A stretch of 20,162 nt of DNA from positions 1 through 20,162 of the forward strand of contig JAQVTJ010000023.1 in the NCBI GenBank assembly GCA_028700095.1, in the 5' to 3' direction. A model generated the notes under the pieces. It ran no database searches. It was not told the origin of the DNA and saw only the letters and a list, made by a program, of their open reading frames with translations. This DNA comes from Methanobacterium sp. (GTDB taxonomy: Archaea > Methanobacteriota > Methanobacteria > Methanobacteriales > Methanobacteriaceae). Shown here one piece after another: positions 1-7,950 of this stretch. The position numbers were made by a program, and so were the translations under genes. Within the stretch, counting starts at the first letter, position 1. Each line of letters begins with the position of its first letter.

Positions 1-603
1 TTTCGATTTTTAATGTTTTGGAAAGTTTTGGGAGGGTTGTTTTGGTATATATTTATTAAATTTCTTTAAGCTTAATCTTATTTTGCATAATTAAAAAAAA
101 CCAATTACAAAGTTTCAAAAAAAGAAAAAAATCTAAAAATATTATAGGAAATTTTTATATAAAAATTCTGTTATTTTTATAAAAATTATAGAAATATGTG
201 TAAATGTAGTTGGTTGGTATATATGGAATGATCAATTAAGATATGTTTTGTTAAAAATTAAATTTATCTAAAAAAATATATTATAAAATATATTGTAAAT
301 CTATAATTTTTAGTCCAAAAAATTATTTTTAAAATAAATTAAGACAAAAATATCATTTAGCAGATATAATTAATATTTTTTTAGATTCATTATAAAAATA
401 TTATAACTATAGAAAATTTTTTTATTTTTTTTATAACGTAGATATCAAAAATTAAATATTATTCTATTATATTTTTTTGGTAGAAAAAAAGATATTAGTT
501 CTAAATTATACGTTTAACAAAATTTGATATAAACTATGAAAAAATATAAAAAAATAGGGATGAAAGTAGGATAAACCACCACTTTGACATGATCCCATTT
601 TTT
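1..603. other. AT-rich gene-free stretch
   Basis: No open frame of useful length, RNA gene or repeat array can be supported here. Most of it is A/T homopolymer-rich. The first 60 bases differ in being G/T-rich on the plus strand, so the minus strand is A/C-rich and reads as a short Asn/Lys/Pro/Gln-rich stretch. That resembles the tail of a decayed minus-strand surface protein and a second G/T-rich tract near 4614-4766, but the similarity is short. The remainder lies downstream of the broken surface gene ending at 604. Confidence 0.5.
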
Positions 604-2591
604 TTAAATATTGCCTATATCTGAAAATATATGTTGTATTGTACCTATAGCATTTTTTACCGTGTTTATAATGCTGTTTAGATAATTTAGTGCATTGTTT
701 TTGATGGTATTAGTTATATCTATTGTGTTTTTGGTATTTGTTTGATTGATATTAGGTAAATTTGGCATAACATACTATGTAGTTTTAGGTATCTTTCCGT
801 GGTCAATCTTATTACCCTGAGCTTTCATATGATCTTTTATAGTAGGATTTGATTTTTATTTCTGTGGTGTTGGATTGTGTTTTTCCATCGTTTGCTGTGT
901 ATGTGAGGTTATAATTTCATATATATCCATTTTTAGGTGCTTATGTGTATTTTAAATTGTTTAAGAGGTTTATTGTTCCATGTAGAGTATTGGATTATTT
1001 TATATGTTAAATCATCATCATCTTGGTCTGTTGCTTTGAGTTGTCCTGTTAAATTGTTTTGTGTTTCAATATCAAAAGTCATATTAGTTGATACAGGTGC
1101 AGGATTAAATGGATGCACAATAACAGTCACAGCTGCTGTGTTAAAATTCCCATAACCATCACTTGCTATGTAGATGAATGTGTCAGTTCCAATAAAACCT
1201 TTATTAGTGTGTATATCCATGTTCCATCTTTTGATAATAAGAGTTCACCATGAGCTGTATCTGTAACTATCTTATAGTATAATTCATCTCCATCTTTATC
1301 AATTGCATTTGCTTTTGCATATAAAATATCATTCTGTTCCACATCAGCAGTTAAATCACTGACAACAGGCAAAATATTTACAGCACCATTATTATGGGTT
1401 TTAAAGTCTGCTTCTAATGCATCACATTCAGCTATAAATGTTTTTTTATTTTCTGTAATTGTGTTTAACTCAGAATCGACTGTTCCATAAATAATACCAC
1501 CTGCAATAAGAAGAGCACTACCAACGGCGAACAAAAATAATGCAATAATTGTTAATTTTGCTATAATTACTGCATTTGCTGCTACCAAACCAGCGGGTAA
1601 TCCTCCCAATAACACTAATAAGCCTGCCACAATAACCTGTAATCCATACATACACATGAGGATACCCAGAATTAGCATCCCTACACCTGTCAGACCACCT
1701 CCTACTCCCATTAAAATTGTTCCTGTAGGCTTTTCATCATTTTTTCCACTAATATTGGTATCATAAGTGGCAGTATTAGTATCTCTATAATTTTTAAGCC
1801 CAAAACTTTGAATAGTAGCTATATAATCTGTTTGAGGTGAAGTAGAATTAACTATAGTCTGTTGTATATTAACAGCAGCAGATTCAGGTAATACTTATAA
1901 TGTAAATTTTTATAAGAGGATATTGGCAACATTACTGCTGTTTCTTTTCCTCCTAAAAATAATAATGTATCTTTAGCAGGATTCATACCTAAATATTGTA
2001 AATATACATAGTTATTATGGGAAAGAGAATATTGGACTATATCCCCATTATTTAAATTTTCAATATTCTTAATGTATATTTTGTCTTAAATTGTGATGTT
2101 AATTCATTAGCAATGAGATTAGCATTAGACGCTGCGTTTCCTAAATTATAATCATCCTTCTTGAGGGTGGAAATTGTTTCTAATTTTAATGATTCAAAAG
2201 CTGATTGAAGATTTTGATTACCATTATTTCCGGTATCATTTGCAAATTGTCCTGTATTTTTAGCATTATTATCTAATGTTTTAGATAATGCATCTATTAT
2301 TTTGGATTCAGATTGAATTCTATGGGGACCTTCATTTATATAATAATTCCATCTCCAGAATTGATACAATCACATTATTCATACCATTAATTGTGTCTTG
2401 GATTATACTAGCATGATATTTAATAGCATTACCTGTTTCTGAGATTTTATTTTTATTATCTAACAAACTTTGTTGGCTTTGTTTTATATTATCAGTTTTG
2501 GGGATACAAGTGAACTGGTTGTAACTGCTACTGCTGGGACACGTGTAACTATTAAAAAACATATATAAATTATTAAAATATTTTTTTTCAT
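604..2591 (-). pseudogene. broken exported surface protein: C39-like stretch, hydrophobic segment, cadherin-like repeats
   Basis: The start is the ATG at 2591: an AAGGAG Shine-Dalgarno (2601-2606, minus strand) lies 9 bases upstream, and the frame begins with a signal peptide (MKKNILIIYICFLIVTRVPA). The ATG at 2598 is too close to it. Reading on across several frames gives: a helical Asn/Lys/Gln-rich part (about 2500-2060); a stretch with GDIVQYSLSHNNYVYLQYLG (about 2040-1980) like the His-containing half of C39 peptidases; a long Gly/Leu/Ile hydrophobic segment (about 1715-1490); and two or more cadherin/Big-type repeats (DKDGDELYYKI, TDTFIYIASDGYGN, DQDDDDLTYKI, then TYTANDGKTQSN). A last piece begins MPNLPNINQTN and ends with TAA at 604-606. 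I see frameshifts near 2495, 2350, 2055, 1890, 1205, 930 and 830, and an in-frame TAG at 775-777. No catalytic Cys was found in the C39-like half. An extracellular surface or adhesin-like role is inferred. It diverges from the C39 gene at 2843. Confidence 0.65.
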
Positions 2592-2770
2592 CCCACATCT
2601 CTCCTTCTTTACACTAATATATATATTTGTAATACAGCTTAACTCCTAATATATTCTACCATTAAAAATGTAGATCTAATAAATTGATGGACATATATTT
2701 TCTCTTACATTCAATGGATCTGGAATAGCTGGTGCAGTTTCATGGAACTATCGTAACATAAAACAATAAG

Positions 2771-2816
2771 ATATATATATGGTGAAGTAAAATGTAAACT
2801 TAACTTACATATAATA
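2771..2816 (+). promoter_or_regulatory. probable promoter region of the C39 peptidase gene
   Basis: Between the two divergent exported-protein genes lie two TATA-like stretches, ATATATATAT at about 2771-2780 and ACATATAATA at 2807-2816. The first is well placed for a transcript that includes the GGTGATT Shine-Dalgarno at about 2831. In DNA this AT-rich such boxes arise by chance, so the assignment rests mainly on position. Confidence 0.3.
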
Positions 2817-2842
2817 TGATTAAAATAATAGGTGATTGTTTT

Positions 2843-3630
2843 ATGTATAAACGTCAATTAATTGGTTTATTTTTAATAGCGATATTTGTTGGATCTCCAT
2901 TTGCAAACGTTGTTTCTGCAGCTGAAACCGTGAGTTATCAAAATACAAAAACAGCTTATACTGATACTTGTGGTTCAATAACTCTTCAAAAAGTTTTAAA
3001 AGATCATGGTATACAAGCATTATTAGAAGAAATAGATCAATTATCTAAAGCAGATGAAAGTGGTACTACTATGTTAAATTTGATAAATGCTGCGAAAACT
3101 AAAGGACTAAATTTAGTAGGAAAAAAGTATCCACAATGCATTTACAGGAAGATGATATAGCTCTTATTAAATTTGAAGATGAAACCCATTATGTGGTTAT
3201 TTTAAATGTAAACACCGAAGAAGTTACTATTTATAATCCTTTTCCTTCCGAAGAGTATGGCAATGAAATAACAATACCTTTTGAATACTTTGAAGAAGTG
3301 TATATGGGTTACGCTATTACAAACGAAGAAAATATTCATGGTAAATATGTATCGCAAGAGCAGTTAGCGCAGTTAAAAGGTAAAGGGGGACTAAGTGAGT
3401 TAATTAAGGAAGGTATCAAATGGGTTTTAAAAAATGCTACTAAAGTGTCAAAAAAACAGTTAAAGAATGAAATGGCTAAAATCACTAAACAACTCAATTC
3501 TCTAAAAAAGAAGATGCAAAACTCAGTAGGAAGAGTTAGTGAGGAAATAGCTTTACAAATGGCCTATGATGAATTGAAGCACAGGTATGATGACTTGCAT
3601 CACATATACTGTGAGAGGTTTGGTTGTTAA
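2843..3630 (+). pseudogene. exported C39-family-like cysteine peptidase, one frameshift
   Basis: The ATG at 2843 is preferred over 2816 because GGTGATT lies about 6 bases upstream and the frame opens directly with a signal peptide (MYKRQLIGLFLIAIF, cleavage after VSA). The mature protein has the C39 layout: a Cys motif TDTCGSITLQKVLKDHGI, a DESGTTMLNLINAAKTKGL stretch typical of the family, then the His motif DETHYVVILNV and IYNPFP, where C39 enzymes usually have Asp and this has Asn. The last ~90 residues are Lys-rich and coiled-coil-like and end in CERFGC. One A is missing from an A6 run at 3121-3126, which moves the frame just before the His half. Restoring it gives 262 residues. C39 domains usually sit in ABC transporters and cut double-glycine leaders; this one stands alone and is exported. 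The CPBP gene follows after 77 bases. The substrate is unknown. Confidence 0.65.
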
Positions 3631-3693
3631 AATTACTAAAAATACTCTTAAGAAATTTATTTTACTTTTTTTTGAGCATAAAATAATGCCATA

Positions 3694-3698
3694 GGAGG
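3694..3698 (+). promoter_or_regulatory. Shine-Dalgarno deciding the CPBP start
   Basis: GGAGG lies 9 bases before the ATG at 3708. A nearer ATG at 3704 is a decoy: it runs into TAG after four codons (M-Y-G-V). Confidence 0.6.
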
Positions 3699-3707
3699 AT
3701 TTTATGT

Positions 3708-4601
3708 ATGGAGTTTAGTTTTTTGGTTAATGCAAGGTTAGGTAAAAATAATTGGTGGAGATATCTTTTAACATTAATAGTGATCTTTTTTGGTTTAATG
3801 ACAGGATTATTATTTTATGAGTCTTTCAACAGTTATATAAGTTTGCCCGGAAATATTAATGAAGTTTTAGATATTGGTACTAATATAGTTACTATATTTT
3901 TATTGGTTTTTTTGTTTGTATCGGTTTATAAAATCCATAAAAGAAGTCCTATGAGTATTTTGACTTCTCATAAAAGTATACAATGGAAAAACATGTTTAA
4001 AGGAGCCTATATATGGTTTTTTTTGTTGTGTTTCTTTACTGTGGTGGATTTTATAATGCATCCAAAAAGCTATACTTTTACTTTTAGCCCCAACACCTTT
4101 GGATGGTTAGTGTTGGCTGCAGTATTAGGTCTTCCCTTATTAGCATTATTAGAAGAGGTTATTTTCCGTGGGTATTTATTACAGGCCATTGGTGTTTTGA
4201 CCAGAAGACCAATAGTACCATTAATTATAACATCAGTTATTTTTGGTTCTATGCACTATTTGAATGGAATAAACCAGACTGTCGGTATTTTTAATGTTAT
4301 TGTTTGTGCTTTATTTGGTTTAATGTTAGGAGTAATAGTCATAGGAGAAGGTGGTTTAGAAACAGCTATAGGTGTTCATTTGACTCAAAATTTATTTGCG
4401 TCAGTAATTTGTAGTAATCCCACAGATATATTTGGAGCTATACCTTCAATAGTAAATGTTTCCAAAGATAATAATTTGCCATTAATTATGTATACACCGG
4501 ATATAGTATTGGTAATAGCTCAGATAGTTTTATTTTGGTTGATACTATTTTGGGGAAAAACAGATTTAATAAAAGAAATTTTGAGTTGGAAAAACCATTA
4601 A
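3708..4601 (+). CDS. CPBP-family (CAAX protease/Abi) intramembrane metalloprotease
   Basis: A 297-residue polytopic membrane protein with the complete CPBP signature: motif 1 LLALLEEVIFRGYLL (Glu149, Glu150, Arg154), motif 2 FGSMHYLNG (His183) and motif 3 VHLTQNLF (His224, Asn228). Hydrophobic segments lie at about 18-37, 58-75, 100-118, 131-150, 168-180, 193-213 and 265-290. Family knowledge: these enzymes are related to CAAX prenyl protease Rce1; in bacteria many sit in bacteriocin clusters as immunity or maturation proteins, and others act in general membrane proteolysis. The gene is the only one of the 604-3630 neighbourhood with an undamaged frame. It follows the exported C39 peptidase closely and may be co-transcribed with it, which suggests a shared peptide- or surface-processing role; the substrate is unknown. 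Confidence 0.88.
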   Translation: MEFSFLVNARLGKNNWWRYLLTLIVIFFGLMTGLLFYESFNSYISLPGNINEVLDIGTNIVTIFLLVFLFVSVYKIHKRSPMSILTSHKSIQWKNMFKGAYIWFFLLCFFTVVDFIMHPKSYTFTFSPNTFGWLVLAAVLGLPLLALLEEVIFRGYLLQAIGVLTRRPIVPLIITSVIFGSMHYLNGINQTVGIFNVIVCALFGLMLGVIVIGEGGLETAIGVHLTQNLFASVICSNPTDIFGAIPSIVNVSKDNNLPLIMYTPDIVLVIAQIVLFWLILFWGKTDLIKEILSWKNH

Positions 4602-4605
4602 CTTA

Positions 4606-4613
4606 TTTTTTTT
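4606..4613 (+). terminator. oligo-T run after the CPBP gene
   Basis: Eight T residues begin 5 bases after the TAA of the CPBP gene. Archaeal RNA polymerase commonly stops at such runs without a hairpin. It is plausible but weak in DNA this AT-rich. Confidence 0.35.
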
Positions 4614-5039
4614 CACTTGCAGTTTTGGTATTTAAGGGTATTGTTTCGAGTGATTAGATTGTTTGGAAAGAAGTATGGGTTTAGTTTGTTTTTCCCTATT
4701 TTGGTGTGTACTTTGTTTTATTTGTGGTATCTTTTGTTTTTGGTAGATATGTGTTATGTGGATATGGAAACTTAACAACATACTTAACAGACCCTGTAAC
4801 AACTCTTCAACTATACTACAGTAACAGTTCAGTAGCATTATAGTAAAAAAATGCAAGTAAATAAAAGATACAGTACAACATCATAGTATATTTCTAAATG
4901 TCAAAAAATGTCACATAAATGTTACTAATTAACATATAATCTAAAATAAATATTATAATCTCTAGGAACGATTACTACAAAATTAAGCTGACAATCATCT
5001 AGTATTTTTTGCATAAAAAAATAAAAGGATAAAATAATT
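4614..5039. other. gene-free stretch with a possible surface-protein relic
   Basis: Positions 4614-4766 are strikingly G/T-rich on the plus strand, unlike their surroundings. The minus strand of about 4800-4690 reads TGSVKYVVKFPYPHN and then a Thr/Lys-rich tail, which resembles the beta-strand plus low-complexity tails of methanogen surface proteins. It has no start and stops lie on both sides, so this is at most a relic. From 4860 to 5039 I see nothing beyond the probable leader of the small gene at 5040. Confidence 0.25.
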
Positions 5040-5285
5040 ATGAAATTTGATAAAAAGAGTTTGATGAGATTTTTAAGTGGGAAAAAATTTATTTTATCTC
5101 TGTTTTTGATCGCTATTGTTAGTTTTGTGGGTGTTTGTATTTTTAGTGGAGTTATATCTACACCGTGGTCTAATTCATTGTCTTTTTTTGATGGGCTATC
5201 ATATATACCGGAAGGTTATTTGAGTGTGGATAATAACACTACAAGTGTTGATAAGACATTTATATACCAAAATATATATAATTAA
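5040..5285 (+). CDS. small membrane or exported protein of unknown function
   Basis: An 81-residue frame whose ATG is preceded by AAGGAT 9 bases upstream. It has a basic N-terminus (MKFDKKSLMRFLSGKK), one hydrophobic segment (about residues 18-38, FILSLFLIAIVSFVGVCIF) and a short polar tail outside (NNTTSVDK). I do not recognise a family. It could be a complete small membrane protein, or the N-terminal signal-anchor piece of a longer surface protein cut off by decay, since the following 360 bases contain no continuation that I can follow. It is in the same direction as the C39 and CPBP genes but 438 bases away, so operon membership is uncertain. Confidence 0.4.
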   Translation: MKFDKKSLMRFLSGKKFILSLFLIAIVSFVGVCIFSGVISTPWSNSLSFFDGLSYIPEGYLSVDNNTTSVDKTFIYQNIYN

Positions 5286-5647
5286 GTGCTAAAATAAACA
5301 AATTCATAGCTGCTTATTATAATAAATAAAAATCTTTGATAAATAAACAACTAATAAATCATTCTATCAAGTTCTTTAGTATACCACCCTCCACATAAAG
5401 ATAATAATTTTCCCAAACCCAATTAAATTGATCATGGAAAACTTTATACGTATATATGTGTTTAATTAGGTAATATGATTTTACTAAAAAAAAGAATAGA
5501 TTTTATTATACAATCCCACTAGAATGATAAAAAAAGAAGTAAAAAGAAATTATTATTAAATATTTTTTTGGATTATAAAATAAAATATTATAAATAACGT
5601 TTTTGAAAGTAGGAGCATAGAAAATAAAGGAAAAGTTTAGGATATTA
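5286..5647. other. gene-free stretch
   Basis: AT-rich sequence between the small membrane protein and the dead acetyltransferase. I see no coding pattern, RNA gene or clear repeat. Confidence 0.5.
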
Positions 5648-6151
5648 TCATATTTTATCCATATGCACTGTTTTAAGTTTATTATTTGTATCTTCTATTA
5701 TATTATATCTATTGTAAAGCCAGAAATCAAGAGCACCAGCTCATATTTGTGGGTGTGTAAATAAATTTTGTTATAACCATTTTCTCTGCAAAATTTCTCA
5801 CCATAACGAACCAAAGCAGTGGTAACTCCATTTCTTCGCTATTTTTTATGTATAAAAACTCTCCATATACTTGCAGTAGTTTATGGAGTATATACATTTT
5901 TTAGTTGGAAATCTTTATCATAAGCCCTTATACCCCCAGTACCCATAATTTATCCTATTATATTGTTTAACAAGGAATAAATTATTATTTTTAGGTTTAA
6001 TATAATAATTTTCCATATCTATTATATCCTGATGATATTTTGGTATAAATCCATAACCATATTCTTCTCTTATCATATTAAAGATGAATTTTTGCACATT
6101 ATAGAATGGGAAATCTTTACTTTTTAATGCAGTCAAACTAAAGTTGCTCAT
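5648..6151 (-). pseudogene. GNAT-family N-acetyltransferase pseudogene
   Basis: The ATG at 6151 opens a frame (MSNFSLTALKSKDFPFYNVQ) that breaks near 5960. Continuing in the next frame gives GTGGIRAYDKDFQLKNVYTP, then an in-frame TAA, TTASIWRVFIHKK, an in-frame TAG, and RRNGVTTALVRYGEKFCREN. After another frame change near 5735 it reads GALDFWLYNRYNIIED and ends at a TGA (5648-5650). The beta4 strand, the acetyl-CoA-binding RRxGxxxxL loop and the LDFWLYNRY motif in this order are the GNAT fold. Two stops and at least two frameshifts make it clearly dead, which shows that true decay exists in this window. The original substrate cannot be told. It is divergent from the nicotianamine synthase gene. 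Confidence 0.75.
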
Positions 6152-6344
6152 AAAGTTTCTCCATACTGATTTTTAAATTGTATTACTTTTACAGGTTTTC
6201 ATAATGATTTAGTAATACTAAACTCTTTCTTTATAATTATAATTTTTTTTATTATATTTTTCAGACATATTTTTAAGTTAATAACAATATATTTAAAAGG
6301 TAGTAATAATTTATTATAAATAAAATTTAATAGGAGAGTTAAAT

Positions 6345-7147
6345 ATGAGCTGTTATAAATATTTGGGTAAAATTAAAGATATAGCAAATTCACTTGAGAA
6401 TTATGAAAATTATAACTTAAATGAAATACCCCTAGATGATATATTACCTCTTCTAGATTCTGTAGAAGAAATAGCTCATGATCAAGTCATTGATTTTGAT
6501 TCTGCAAAACATATTTTAGATGATCAAAAGATGAATGAAGCTTTAAAATATATCAGAAAATTCTATGTAGAGATAGGTACTAGATTAGAAACTGAAAAAG
6601 CTATGGAAATATTAGAATCAGAAGACCCTTGGAATACCTTAAAATCTTTTCATTTCTATGAACGTTACCCGGCCTTATAAAAAATGAAAATCAATTAGTT
6701 AAATTCAACCTCGATAAGAAAGTAATATTTATAGGTGGCGGACCACTTCCATTAACACTTATACTTTTTAATAAAATTTTCAAATCACCATGTATAAGTA
6801 TAGAAGTAATACCTGGAGTTGCGGCACTTTCCCGTCAAGTTATAAAAAAATTAGGATTACAATCCCAAATAGAGGTTATAGAAGGTGATGAAACCAGTAT
6901 AAAAGATACTGAAAACACAATAATCATGGTAGCAGCCCTTGCCGAACCAAAAAAAAGAATATTTGCCAATCTCTGGGAAAAATTAGATACATCCACACCA
7001 GTAATTTATAGAACATATACTGGTATGAGAGCAATTCTATACTCACCAGTCACTGAAAAAGCCACTCGCGGATTCCATAAAGAAGTAATGATCCTACCAA
7101 CAGGAAATGTAAACAATACTTCAGTTTTAATACTAAAAGTATTATAA
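6345..7147 (+). pseudogene. nicotianamine synthase-like protein, single frameshift
   Basis: The gene has a GGAGAG Shine-Dalgarno and ATG at 6345. The first frame (111 codons) holds MSCYKYLGKI, EEIAHD, DFDSAKHILDD and RKFYV. The second, from 6680, holds FIGGGPLPLTLILF, MVAALAEPKKRIFANLWEK, IYRTYTGMRAILYSP and VNNTSVLILKVL. These are the hallmarks of archaeal nicotianamine synthase, as in the Methanothermobacter enzyme, which joins aminocarboxypropyl groups of S-adenosylmethionine to make thermonicotianamine, a metal chelator probably used for nickel. One missing base in the CCCGG tract at 6668-6672 splits the frame; adding a G gives RYPGLIKNENQL, which fits the family, and a 267-residue protein. 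The SAM-binding segment reads IEVIPGVAALS; from memory the family has more acidic residues there (like VEIEPDIAELS), so missense decay is possible. Confidence 0.85.
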
Positions 7148-7272
7148 ATACAATAAATATTCAAAGATTTCAGATATTTTCCATATTTTTTTTCTTTTTT
7201 ATTACTTGTTTTAATAAATAATATAGAAAAATAAAAAAGTCTAAATTCAAATAAAAACAAAATAAATATAGT

Positions 7273-7653
7273 ATGCTAAAAAGTAAATCAATCCATGAAA
7301 CAATTGAAGATAATGATAGTTATAGAATATTAATTGATAATGAATGTTCCGCTAATAAATTTGAAAAATCAGAAATAAATCTATGGATGAAAGATATAAC
7401 ACCGAGCAAGGAACTTAGCAGTTTATTTAAAAACAACCTTAAATGGGATGAATTTGAAAAGAAATATTTAAAAGAATTGGAAGATAAGAAGAAAATAATT
7501 AATGAATTAAAAATTATTACCCAATTTAATAAAAAAGTAACACTTCTATATGTAACTGGAAATAAAAACCATAATATTGCTGTGATATTATTGAAATTAC
7601 TTAAAAAACCATCAAAACAGGTAAGGTCAGGAATATTTAGGATACATGGATAA
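7273..7653 (+). CDS. DUF488-family protein with a diverged signature
   Basis: A 126-residue frame recognisable as DUF488 (YeaO-like): SYRILIDNE, EINLWMKDITPSKELSSLFK, LKWDEFEKKYLKEL, VTLLYVTGNKNHNIAVILLK. The family usually shows DRLWPRG where this one has DNECSANKF, so the most conserved motif is lost although the frame is open. A 15-residue tail after the family end (PSKQVRSGIFRIHG) is unusual. No convincing Shine-Dalgarno precedes the ATG. The gene follows the nicotianamine synthase by 125 bases on the same strand. DUF488 function is not established. It could be a gene in early decay that has lost function without yet losing its frame. Confidence 0.7.
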   Translation: MLKSKSIHETIEDNDSYRILIDNECSANKFEKSEINLWMKDITPSKELSSLFKNNLKWDEFEKKYLKELEDKKKIINELKIITQFNKKVTLLYVTGNKNHNIAVILLKLLKKPSKQVRSGIFRIHG

Positions 7654-7668
7654 ATCAACTTTTTATAT

Positions 7669-7688
7669 AATAGATTATATAATCTATT
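7669..7688. terminator. 20-bp perfect palindrome, probable terminator
   Basis: AATAGATTATATAATCTATT is a perfect 20-base palindrome 16 bases after the DUF488 stop, followed by a TTTTTAT tract. It can fold as an 8-bp stem with a 4-base loop. It may end transcription from DUF488, or from lonB on the other strand some 260 bases past its stop. The sequence is all A/T except for two G/C pairs, so the stem would be weak. Confidence 0.4.
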
Positions 7689-7950
7689 TTTATAGACTTA
7701 AAAAAATTCAAATTCCCATAATATACTATTATTAATATTTACATAAGATTACCAGCTAATTAGTCACATTTAAAGTCTGTTAGATGCATTATATGATTAA
7801 ATATTTAATATAATTAATAGTATATAGTTAATTCAATAACTTGTTAGTGTTATAATATATTAGTTTAAAAAAAATATTTATAGAAAATAATAAGGATATA
7901 TGCCTTTGGATTTTTAAAAAAAGATATAATAGGATTAATATAAAATATCT

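Noticed and set aside
4632..4856. 74-codon minus-strand frame after the CPBP gene
   Set aside because: No ribosome site and Gln/His/Lys-rich low complexity; the other minus frame (TGSVKYVVKFPY) looks more protein-like, so at best a relic is present.
7006..7658. Minus-strand frames opposite nicotianamine synthase and DUF488
   Set aside because: They overlap recognisable plus-strand proteins and encode only Phe/Ile/Asn-rich sequence typical of antisense AT-rich DNA.
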